From Rhea pennata (Eukaryota > Chordata > Aves > Rheiformes > Rheidae), in the NCBI RefSeq assembly GCF_028389875.1, contig NC_084671.1, positions 28,391,083 to 28,455,082 on the forward strand: a DNA stretch of 64,000 nt, in the 5' to 3' direction. Position 1 is the first letter of the stretch. Every line of letters starts with the position of its first letter. The position numbers and the translations under genes are program-made. Under the pieces are notes generated by a model. That model did not search any database. It was not told where the DNA came from and saw nothing but the letters and a program-made list of their open reading frames with translations. Positions 33,392-43,609 of the stretch are shown here, piece after piece.

Positions 33392-33472
33392 TGCCTTTTT
33401 GCTCAGGCATCCCCACCCTTGCTATATCACTCTTTCCCAGGTACCCACAAAGCCAGTGTTTGCCCAGACAGC
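33392..33472 (+). repeat. Short dispersed direct repeat, copy A
   Basis: About 80 bp around cttgctatatcactctttcc and caggtacccacaaa. It is repeated in the same orientation 1.2 kb downstream at high identity. The family is not recognised. Confidence 0.75.
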
Positions 33473-34609
33473 CTCCCCCAGGGATATGTATATGCCCCAG
33501 CAACACTGGCAGGGGTGAACAGACCAGTTCTTCCATCAATGCAGAAAAGGCTGTGGACTTCTATGCCTTACTGGTTCAGCATAAGGTATTGCAAGACCTG
33601 CATTACCATTGCAGAGGTGGACCATTGCTCCATACCAGCATGGCCATTCATACCCACTAGGCATCTTTAGGACAGAGTGATTTCTTTGGGCCATCATAGG
33701 AGGGAAAAAAAGGGGTGGGAATGGGAAGCTGGTGGAGGTAGAAATGGAGCACATGGAATTGCCTAGCATATTCTGTGCTGTTGCAAGCACTTCCAGAGAC
33801 CAAAAAATCATTGTTGCTGCTTTGATACTTAACAAAGACTCCCTTTGACTAATATCCACTTGTTAGAGGTTCTAGGCCTTGCTGGGTTTGGAGGTGACCT
33901 TTTCTGTCCTTTGCCCAAGCACAATATGGGAGAGGGGAGCAGAAAGCAGGATGGTTGCAAGTTGGTTTTTGGTATCTGGTGGTATCTGGAGGAAGAGCTG
34001 ACCCCTACAGTGCTTTCAACAAAATCCTCCCTTTGCTCAGAAGCTGGCAAACCTTCAGCTCTTGCCTTCTGTGCTGGGAACATGACTTGAGAGCAGCGCA
34101 AGTCATGGCTTGTGACATCTGTCCAGTTAACCTGAGACATGTAGTTCCATCTGCATCAGGCTGTGTTCCTGTGTTTCATACTACATTCCCCATCAATATT
34201 GCAGGACACGTTGCTACTTCCAGTCCAGCCAGCACAGTGCAGCCTGCTCTCATAGTGAGCAGAGTTCTGCATTGGTGGGACATGGTCTCACAATGACCAC
34301 CCAGCCAGTTCACTGCTCTTTGAGGTCTTCCAGGTAATGTGCTCCTCCGTCTGGGCTTTTTGAAGACATTGGGGATGGTTTTACGGCTCAGAGCCATTTC
34401 TCTGGCTGATGTAAATCAAGAAGGCCTTTTCAAGCACTGGCACTCTCTTCATGGAAAGTAGCTGAAGACTGGACCCAATGATTCAAAGAAACAAACCAAG
34501 AACGAGGCCAACTGACTATATCCTCCCGGCCCACAGCCTTTGCCAGGGCGCATTTGAGAGGCCTTTTCATAGGGAAATACAACCCTTCCCTACCCGCAAA
34601 GTCACCTGC

Positions 34610-34689
34610 TGCCTTCTTGCTCCCGCATCCCCAACCTTGCTATATCACTCTTTCCCAGGTACCCACAAAAACAGTGTTTGCCCAGACAG
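34610..34689 (+). repeat. Short dispersed direct repeat, copy B
   Basis: Second copy of the 33,392 repeat with a few substitutions (ccaaccttgc for ccacccttgc, aaaaacagtg for aagccagtg). The sequences around the two copies do not match each other. Confidence 0.75.
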
Positions 34690-37600
34690 TCTGCCCTGAG
34701 GGTGCTACTGTTGTGGCTGTATTTCAGGAGGAAATCAGATAATTCCCCTGTAGTCCCTGTAGTTCCTATGGTTTCATAGTAGCTGCTCTGATTTAGGTTA
34801 TATAGCACAAACTTTGGCACCAATCTTTAGGTCATATTTAGGCATCTTGGCCAGTACTTGCTCCCGTCTCCTCCCAAGCCTCCACAAGTGGAGGAGAGGA
34901 GCAGAGTGCTCTGCATTTTTGAACTTTTAGCACTCTGAGACATGTGTCACCAGAATAGCACCTGTCCCTTCAGTACAAGGGACCTGTGGCCATGGAGTAG
35001 CATTGGGCAGATGGCCTGGCTTGAGCTTGACCAGGCAGAGCTCAGCGGCTGTGCGGGGAGCAGGGATGTGGCAGCCCAAGCAAGAGCAGGGGGACAGCAG
35101 CTTCAGGCAGCCTGACACTTCCCACTGTATCAGCCTGCCTGGACTGGGGACAGATTAGACGCTGAACCTGTAATGGAGCCTCACAGGGCGATTAGTGTTT
35201 AAAGGCTTTGATCTCCTGCTTCTTGATTTTATTCCAACCCCTCGATTGAATTTCTCTCATGTAACTGAGCTCCACTAATCCATTCTGTCCATATATAATG
35301 GATGGAGGTTGAGTGAAGAAGCACAAACACATCACTGAATATCAGTAACAAGTGTTAAGGAAGCAGTGAGACAGATAAGTCTGCTGAAGATCCCTTCTTG
35401 CCCTGAGCAAAGGGAAGGAAACTCAGCCGGTGCCTGCTCTCCTTGCTGGCTGATCCAAAATGGTTCCTATATGCCTCAGGCAGTGGACGTATCTTGCCAC
35501 CCCAGCAGCAGTAACAGCCCCCAGAACTGAGCTGTGGCTGCAGAGCAAGGAGTTGATGGGACTGTTGATGTATACGTGTGTGCCCATGGATGCCAGTGCA
35601 TAGTGTCTGGCAAGCAGAGGGAGAAAGAACGTGGCAGATGAACCCAGGTGAGCCCTGTGCAGCAGCTGTGCCACAGTCTGTCCCCTCTGTCCTGCTGATG
35701 GTTGTGGAGGCACTGTCACGAGGAAGCTGTGGCTCTCCTATGTCCTGTCTGTCCTTCTCCCCCTTGGCCATGATGTAGGGCCTGCTTGTCAGTCTGAGGA
35801 TGCCCGAAAGACTAGGCAGAGCTGAGCCCAGAATCTCTTGCCGAGACACTTAAGGATGTGGTACTCCCCAAAGGATGGGGCTGGAAAGGGAGCTAAGGCT
35901 TTGTGGTCAGAAAATCATTTTCGGATGAACCCCCTCATCCAGTCGCAAATGTGACAGGGACGTTTCCCACAGGCTCAGGGAGCAGGAGGCACAAGGGAAG
36001 CGAGGCAGGATGAGGGTCGGAGCAACCCTGTCTAATGATGGTTTCCTGCAAAAGCGCCAGTCCCAGCCACTGGGCGCAGCGCTGCCACTTGATGCCCTTC
36101 CGTCAAATATTAATGCGATGTTAATTGTGCTCTCTGCCCAGCCCTCCTACAGCTTCAAACACGCTCCTTGCTCATTCCAGCAGCAGAGCCAGGCCAGGCT
36201 CTCCAGCCCCTGGGACCTCCCTCTCGCCCCCAGGATCCCTGCTTCAGGTGACCCCCAGATGGGGCAGGAGGACCGTGCCGGGTATGTATCGTGCTTTGTA
36301 CAGAACATTTGGTGGGGCTAGCTGCCTAAGGCACCCATATTTTTTTATTGTCCTGGTGCTAGTAGCATGCCCCAACAGTGGAGAAGATGGGGCTCAGCAT
36401 TTCCCCAGGTGAATGGGTAGGGCACTGTCCCCCCAGGCAGCGCATGCAAGGAGCCCTCAGCACTTGGCTTTTCAAACTCAGCCTACCTAGGGAATTTCTT
36501 GTCTAGCTTTTCTTCCTGTCCTCTGTGGACAGTTTGGATGTAGATATATTCAGATACAAGTCCTTGACAGCTGCATTTCCTCTTTTCAACCTGGATCTGT
36601 GGCTGAGCATTGAAGTTGGCTATGTCAGGGCAGCTATTGCCACTCTTTGCAGTGCTTTGGCTTTCTTTCATCTCCATATCAAACTGCTCCTGCTAAACCT
36701 CTATGCTTTGGTCTGATTGGTGAAGAGACCTCCACAGCGCAGCTCGGGCCTCTTCTCCATCATCAGCTCCCACATCCAGGGGTGTGGCAAAAAGCAAGAA
36801 AAACTATGGGGCTTGTAGAGAAAATAGCAGCTGAGTGAGGCCCTGTTGGACAGAGGGTGGCCCACTCTGGCATACACTAAATCTTTTCTTCCCCTGTGCA
36901 AAGAACCTGCCAGTGCTGCGGGAGGGCAGGGGATTGATCCAGCCACCTGGTCTTGCAACGTGATACTTGCCGGCACGGCCGAAGGGCTCAGGACGTGTTG
37001 CCGCAGCGTATCACCTTGCCCGGCACTGTGAAGGCCAGTATCAGCCTTATCTTTGGCTCCAGAAAAACCATCTCCCAGCAGTGGAAATGGGTTAGCTGAA
37101 GATCCTGCCTAACACATTTGCTTCACTAATGAGGCTTATTCTTTTAAAGGTAACACCTTGAGGGAGCAAGCAGGCTCTAGTTGCTTGGGTTTTGCCCAGC
37201 AGTAGGTGCAGGGAGAGCTGATATGATGTTTTCTGGGGCCCGGGGTGCCTCTGTAGCCGGTGATCTGGCCGGACCGCAGCACGCCAGCTCAGCACCGAGC
37301 CCTGCCACGACCGGGGCTGCTAGCAGCGATTCCCAGCAGCGGGACCACGGGACGGTAAGGAAGCACCTGCTTCATTTGGGGGTGTCCCACAGGGGCCAAA
37401 GGCAGGGGAGTAGCTCCCATCACCCTGGAATATGCTGCCGAGAGAAGAAAAAAGAGAAGGAAATCAGCTCCTCAGCTGAGCTTCTCCCCAATGTTGTGCC
37501 CTGCAGCCCCATCAGCAGATGTCCAGTGGGGACGGAGCGCTGCAAGGCGCTCGGACACCCGGCAGCAAAGGTGTACGGCAGTGCTCCTCATCACGCCTGT

Positions 37601-39074
37601 TCAGAGGCACTGGGCTCAGCTTGATGGTATCCTGAAAAGGTGCTTCTCCCTGTAGAGAAGGAAGGGCAGCCAGGTAAGCTTTGGGCACCAGGAGGAGGTC
37701 TCACGAGGAGACGAACAGCCCAACAGGGCTGCTAACACGGGTGGCCCACTCAGTCCCCACTGCGCCATGGCTCCACGAGCATCTGGAGCCTCCGTGGTCC
37801 CTCCTCCCTGGGGTCCATCCGTGGCTCCTCCACGGGAGTTTTTCTGCAGACATGTGCGGGCAGGGTGGAGGCTGGGAGGATCACGCACGCATAGCTGGTC
37901 TCGGGCTTCATTTGCAGTATTGTCACCTTCGGTTTGAGATGAGCTGGTGTGCAAGTGTGGGTGAAAGTGGTAGAGTCATTTTTTCAGGGGAAAAAATAAT
38001 CAGGAGGAAAAGGGTGAATGTGGAAAAGTCCAAGTGTGATGTTCAGGTTTTCCCTTCAGATCGTTTTGTCTTTGTTCTTACATTCAGCAAGATGGGTTTA
38101 AAAGACCCTCTGAATTTAAACAAGATGTTTCATTTCAGCCGGAAGAGCCAGTTCCACCCCGTCTGGACCCATTCCGGCTCTGATTTCCCACTTCAGGGAG
38201 GGCACAGCCACTTACTTTTCCAGGTTGCCTTGAAACTGGAAGCACGTATGTGCTCCCCGCTTTGCTGAGGGTGCTGAAGGGCTGCGCGCGTGCCAGCCGC
38301 GACAGGGCCAGTGGCGGCCACGCTGCAAGCCTGGCACCTGCCCAACCAGGTCAGGAAAGTGGATCTGGTAGCCACGGCCGTGCCGGCTGTGTAAGGACAC
38401 CCGGGCTCAGCGGGGTAGGAAATCTGCCAGGCAAACGGCAGGCAAAGCTGAGGCTTCCTTTGCCCACGCTGTAAGCAAAGCGCGATGGTGAGTCGCCCGC
38501 TGTCCCCTGCAAAACCTGCCCAGGGGTTGAGGACCGGGTTGGCCTTGCCGCAACGAGCACTCCCCCGGCGCAGGAGGCAGCTGGCAGTGCCGGGGGGCAG
38601 TCGCACCCCGCCGGGGATCCCTCTCACCTCCCCTGCACTCCCCCAGGCTTGCCGGCAAATGGGTCCGCAGCGGGCGCACGCGAGCCGCCCTGCGAGAAGG
38701 GGCCATTGCTGCACGGCCGCCCACAGCCCGTCAGTCCTCCTCACTCCAACCCCCCGGGGCACGTGCTGGGGCTCGGGGCCCCGCTGGCAGCCGGCCCGGA
38801 GCTGGGGCGGGCAGGCAGTGATGCCGCGGCAGCATCGGCTGAGGGAGCTCTTGGTCCCCCAGACTGCTGAACCGGGATAACCATGTGGATAAAACCGGAG
38901 GAGCACAGAGTTACGCTGACGGGCACAGCTTTGCTCGCTCGCGGGGCCTCCCCGTGCATCCTCAGTGGCGCGGGCGTCCGCGACGCGCAAAGCCTGGCCT
39001 CTGTCCCGCCGCGCTCCGCCGACATCCCCCCGTGTTAACTCCTAACGTGGGGCCTGTCCCACTCTCCTCACCAG

Positions 39075-41387
39075 TGACCAAGTCTGGCGGAATGATGAAG
39101 CCCAGCGAGTCCAGCGGATCGCTCCAGGCAGAGCTGAAGATCAGGAGACCCGTGCAGCGGGCCAGGATCCCAGCACCGTTCACAGACCCCGTACGTCCCC
39201 CGTGCCTGCTGCGGTGCCGCGTCTGGGCCTGCAGCTTCCCCCCTCTGCCCTGGTCCGCTCCTTCTCGTCTGCTCGGAGGCCATCATAGAGCAGGGTGCCT
39301 GGGGGCCCACAGGCAGGGGGAACGAGCCCCGGCTTTGTGCCGCGGGGAGCAGGAGCCCATTTTCCTTTTCCGAACAGTTCACTGCATTGGTTACATCCTC
39401 CCAAAACCGGACGGGCAGCTTTGCCCCCTCTGCCAGTGCTGCCAGCGGGCCGGCCACGGCACGGGCGCACTTGGCCCGGCGCGCAACCTGCAGGTGCTGG
39501 GGTGCACCCCAGGCGCGGGGACCCAGCCGCGGCTGAGGGTGACGGGGAGCGGCCCCCGGAACGCCGGGCACGAGCGCTCGGAGAGTGATGTGCTGCATCT
39601 GCCCCCCCTCCAACACGCAGGCAGGGACACCGGAGCCGGCAGCACCCCGGCGCGGGAGCCCGCCCTCGGCCCGGACGGACCCGGCGGACGTCGACGCCCT
39701 CGTGCCCACGCACGATGAGCACGGCCGCCCCATCCCCGAGTGGAAGCGGCAGGTGATGGTGCGGCGGCTGCGGGCCCGCCTGGTGGATGACACCGCCGCG
39801 GGAGGCCAGGTAGGGTGCGGGGGCCAGCGGGCGCCTGCCGCTCGCCCCGGCTTTGCCCATCCAGCGAAGCTTTCCCGCGCCGGGGCAGTGCGAGCCTCTC
39901 ATAGCGCCTCGCCACAGGGCCTGGGCACGTGGTGCTTTTCGGCGGCCCGCGACGCCATGCTGGGCCCGTTCGGGGAGCTGCTGACCGAGGCGGACCTGGC
40001 GCAGCTGGAGTGGCAGGTGGAGAGCCTGCGCCTGCGGCGCCGGGGCGAGGAGTACCAGGGCGAGCTGGAGCGGCTGGCGCAGGAGCTGCGCGCCCTCCTG
40101 CCCGCCCCGCTGCTCAGCATCACCGTGCAGAGCCCGCCGCCGGCGCCGGGCCAGCCGCTGCCCCTCTGGTGTGGCCGCCTGGCCGGCGTGGTGAGCAGCC
40201 TGGCCCTGCTGCTGGCCAACGCCGAGGGGGCCCGGGCCGCGCTGCCCCCACCGCCTGCCGCCCCCGCGCCCGCCCGGCCCCAGGTGCCCACCGGCAGCGT
40301 GGCCCAGCGGGAGATCCGGCAGTGCGGCGTCTCTGTCCGCAGCCTCCGCGACGCCTTCGAGGCCCCAGCGTCCAGCCCGGCCTTGGGGAGCCCAGCGGTG
40401 GCGGCGGGGCAGCACGGGAACAGGGATGAGGGACCATCTCGGGAGGCACCAAGCGGCCTCAGAGAGCCGGCCGGAGGGGAAAGCGAGTCCGGCGGCACGG
40501 AGGCGGCCAGCGATTCAGGGATCAGCTGCGAGGAAGGGTTTTCCGAAACCAGCGGGTCTCCGGTGCCAGTGCCAGAGTCAGCGAACCTCAGGAAGGAGCG
40601 GATCGTGATGCTCTTCCTGAGCCACTGGAAGCGATCTGCTGAGAGCCCGTCCCTGCGCACCGTGGCCAGGAAAACACTGGAGTCCCAGCGGGCCCAGAGG
40701 GAGGGTGCCAGGGGCCCCAAAGCACATGAGGTGCCCACGGAGAAGATGCCAGGGGAGACGGCCGAAGTAGGCCACTTGGCCCATCAGAGGAATGCCATCC
40801 AACAGCTCATCGGAAGCTGGACAGATGTCACCTCCCACGGTCCAGCGCAGCAGCAGCCTCCCAGTCAGCATGGTACCTACTCCCCAGAGCAGTTCCTGCC
40901 CTACGTCAACGGAGCGCCGGCCGACTACGACAGCCTCACCCTGGACCTCTTCATGCTGGGCTATTTCCGCCTCTTGGAGCAGGACCTTTCCCCGGAAGAG
41001 CGCCGGGGCCGGCACCTGCTCTGCTTCGAGGTGTTCGACCACCTGGGCCGGCACAGCTGGGAGACTGTGCGCGCCTTCCACCGGGCTGTGACGGATGAGA
41101 TCAATGCTGGTCGGCGAGGCTGGAAAGACAGCTTCGAAGATATCAAGGCGAGGTATTTTGGTAGCACCAAGAGCTCTGTGTGCTGGCTGGGGTCGGGCTG
41201 GGGTGCCACGGGAAGCCCTCGGCAGCCCACGGCCAGCACGCCAGCACAGAGCCCCCTGCCCCGGCATCACCCGGGCTGCGGGGCCGCTCTCACCGGCGTC
41301 AGCAACGAGGAGATCTGCAGGTACATCGACCGCAGCTTCGCCTTCTGGAAGGAGAAGGAAGCAGAGATCTTCAGCTTCGAGGAGTGA
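39075..41387 (+). CDS. ESPNL: Espin-like protein, C-terminal three exons
   Basis: ESPNL is an espin-family regulator of parallel actin bundles in hair-cell stereocilia. Three exons are seen: 39075-39190 (enters with one base from a missing exon), 39621-39809 and 39918-41387, about 590 residues, all in phase. Exon 1 here ([20 protein letters not shown]) aligns with the espin WH2 segment (TKSFNMMSP...LLAEIK), though its later Gly and LKP are not kept. Exon 2 ends in [20 protein letters not shown], the espin/ESPNL signature. The last exon has [13 protein letters not shown], a charged helical stretch, [45 protein letters not shown] and the end [18 protein letters not shown], all diagnostic for ESPNL. 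The ankyrin repeats expected upstream are not in the window on this strand. AATAAA is at 41834-41839. Confidence 0.88.
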
Positions 41388-41833
41388 GGCCGGCAGCCCT
41401 GAGGTGCCGGGTCTGCAGTGCTGCCTCAGAGATGGCTGGGCAAAAACTGCCTCAGAGGTGGAGGGGGTATTTCCCCTGTTGTGCCTTTCCCATGCTGAAG
41501 CAAATAGGTAGAGAAGAACTGAGAGACACCTTCATTCTCACGAGAGGGCTGGGGACCAGCAAGGACCTTCTCTGAGGCACCCCAAAACCACAGGACCCAA
41601 GGGATTTAAGTACCTCCTGCTTTCAGAGCCTTTAGCAGCCTTTCCTAGACTGCTGCTTTTTCTGCTATTTCATTTTTTTGCAAGGCAGGCAGCGGATGAA
41701 GGCATGCGGCAGCTGGCACAGAGAGGGAAGAGGCGGTGATTTACATCTGGGTGTGTTCTACCAGCGCTCCCGCTGCCTTTTTCTCCCGCTGCCTTTTGCA
41801 CAAGGGCTCGGTTTCCATGGGGACTGCGGGCTT

Positions 41834-41839
41834 AATAAA
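41834..41839 (+). terminator. Polyadenylation signal of ESPNL
   Basis: AATAAA about 450 bp after the stop, followed after about 22 bp by a genomic A run (41,863-41,878). Only about 0.9 kb separates it from the inferred KLHL30 first exon. Confidence 0.6.
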
Positions 41840-42247
41840 TGCATTTCAGTGTTGTCTCGCAAAAAAAAAAAAAAAAAATCTGTGCAGATCAAATGCCTTT
41901 CTGAGGTAGTTCAAGGCTTTTGAGGTGATGGAGAAAGCTGGAGGATCACCCCATCCTTCCCAGCTCGAATGCCTAGACAGACTCCCGTGTCCTCCTCTTG
42001 CCAAGGGAGAAGCTGGGAAAATCCACCCAATGCACAGGGATGGCATCACCACCCTGAGCGCTGGCTGTGCCTGAGGCAGAGGCAGAGATGGGACCAACCC
42101 TGCCCTCCTGCCATAGCGGCACCCCACTGCCTTGGCCCTGGCCCAGGCTCTCGCCTGGGTGCTGCAGAGACAGCTGCTGTGATTTATTTGCAGCCACCCC
42201 TGTGGAGGGCCGGGAGAGCGGTCGGCTCTGAGGAGCAAGATAACGGC

Positions 42248-42257
42248 CTATATTTAG
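42248..42257. promoter_or_regulatory. MEF2 box, distal
   Basis: CTATATTTAG, a perfect match to the MEF2 consensus YTA(A/T)4TAR. It lies about 1.36 kb before the KLHL30 start codon and 72 bp after an E-box CAGCTG at 42171-42176, a spacing common in muscle enhancers. Confidence 0.55.
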
Positions 42258-42722
42258 CAACCAGTGTCACCAGCCACAGATAGTGGGAGAGGAGGAACAT
42301 CTCTGGAAGTGGAGACAAGGGACGGGTTGGATGTGGGGAGCGGTTTCCCCTGCACGCCCTCGTGCCCATGTGCACCGGCGTCACAGGTCCTGCTGCTCCG
42401 GGAGCGATGCTTGCCCTGTGTGCGCCCTCGGGTGTCCCTCTGAAAAGCAGGGCAGCTTTTCTTCCTGCCGGTGCGGGCTGCCCGCTGCCAGCTCCCCGAG
42501 AAAACAGCCCGCTTGCACGACCCTGGTGCTGCCAAGCCACGGCGCGCAGGTTGCCCCAGCCGCGCTCCAGCACAGCAGAGCCCCTAGTCAAGCCTGATGC
42601 CATCAAAGCCCTGGCCCAGTCCAGGGAGAGGCAGGGTGGGCAGCATCGGGGCAGCTTTGTCTGCTGCCCTGAGGGTGCCTTTAAGAGCAGGGGGATGGGG
42701 AAGACCAGTGTCCCAGCGCTGG

Positions 42723-42732
42723 CTAAATATAG
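42723..42732. promoter_or_regulatory. MEF2 box / TATA-like element of KLHL30
   Basis: CTAAATATAG fits MEF2 exactly and could also act as a TATA element. It is followed by a C tract and an E-box CAGCTG at 42757-42762, about 105 bp before the end of the inferred first exon. Placement between ESPNL and KLHL30 suits a muscle promoter for the latter. Confidence 0.55.
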
Positions 42733-42764
42733 CCCCCCCCCCCCCCGGCCCAGCCCCAGCTGCC

Positions 42765-42838
42765 ATCCCGGCTCTGACGGGTACGTCACTCCCCAGCCCA
42801 CGGACGCCAGCCGCACCGCTCCCGACCGCGCGGGACAG
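42765..42838 (+). other. KLHL30: Probable non-coding exon 1 of KLHL30
   Basis: The GC-rich stretch ends in a strong donor (gggacag/gtgagg at 42838/42839) just downstream of the MEF2/TATA-like box. The left boundary is a guess. The next acceptor would be near 43490 (ccttttcctcacag) or 43580 (cctcaccacag), both before the start codon. Confidence 0.45.
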
Positions 42839-43609
42839 GTGAGGCAGCGGGTGCTCCGAGGGGTGCCAAGCCCTGGCAGGAGCGGGGCAGGTGGGTGCTG
42901 CATGCGGAGCCATCACAGGAGGGACGCACGAGCCAGACCCCCGGCTGGAGACTGAGCACAGCACGCCGTGCACCCCGTGGGGCGGAGGGGAGCAGGGGTG
43001 CGGGCACCCGGCCAGGAGGCTGTGCCGGACACCAGGCACCACGTCTAGCCTCGGTGGCGGGGGGGGGGGGGATGCTTTCCGGAGCCGGCGGGGAGGGTTA
43101 CTGTGGGGTTTTGCTCCTTATGGGGCCCCCTCCGGACACCGCGGGGGGTGCAGGCAGGGACTCTCATGTCTCGGGGTGGAGGGGGGGGGGTCCCAGGCCC
43201 GGATCCCAGGCTGCGGGCTGACGCAGTGTCAAACCCACCCTCCTGCCTCTCTCCACCCTCCTGAAAAGTAGGTCATGGTGGCAGCCAGGCTGCCCAGGAC
43301 ACGTCGGAGTGTGACCCAGCCCCATGACTCAGGCCACGAGTTCTTGGGGCAGAGAACCCGTCTACGGTGCACAGCTCATCGTTGCAAACACTCATCCTGT
43401 CTCAGCTGGTGCCCATAAATCATGCGGGTGACTTTAGGAAGGCGCATGCAGGCTCAGAGGGAGGGACTTGTCACCGCCTTTTCCTCACAGGGACACCCTC
43501 GCCACACTCATCTGCTGCTCCCAGGGCTCGTTACGCCAGCATCAGCCCACAGTTTCCCAAGCGAGGCACCCTCACCACAGGCACAGCTTTGGCCATCGAC
43601 CTGAGCACC

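Larger units (their letters stand above)
32816..39074. other. Stretch without a supportable gene, array edge to ESPNL
   Basis: About 6.3 kb of mostly unique sequence. I see no ankyrin-type coding exon on the plus strand and no long conserved frame on either strand. It holds an 80-90 bp direct repeat (33,392-33,472 and 34,610-34,689) and isolated donor-like sites (gacg/gtaagg at 37,354 and gatg/gtgagt at 38,486). Those donors do not close a convincing exon in the phase ESPNL needs. GC content rises sharply after about 38,250, and 38,250-39,070 looks like a CpG-rich zone that could include an alternative ESPNL promoter. Confidence 0.5.

Noticed and set aside
33392-34689. Terminal repeats of an inserted element
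   Set aside because: The repeats are too short, have no inverted ends or target duplication that I can see, and nothing coding lies between them.
37181-37354. Upstream ESPNL exon ending at the donor gacg/gtaagg
   Set aside because: The phase needed at 39,075 puts a stop just upstream in this stretch, and no ankyrin or espin-like sequence is visible.
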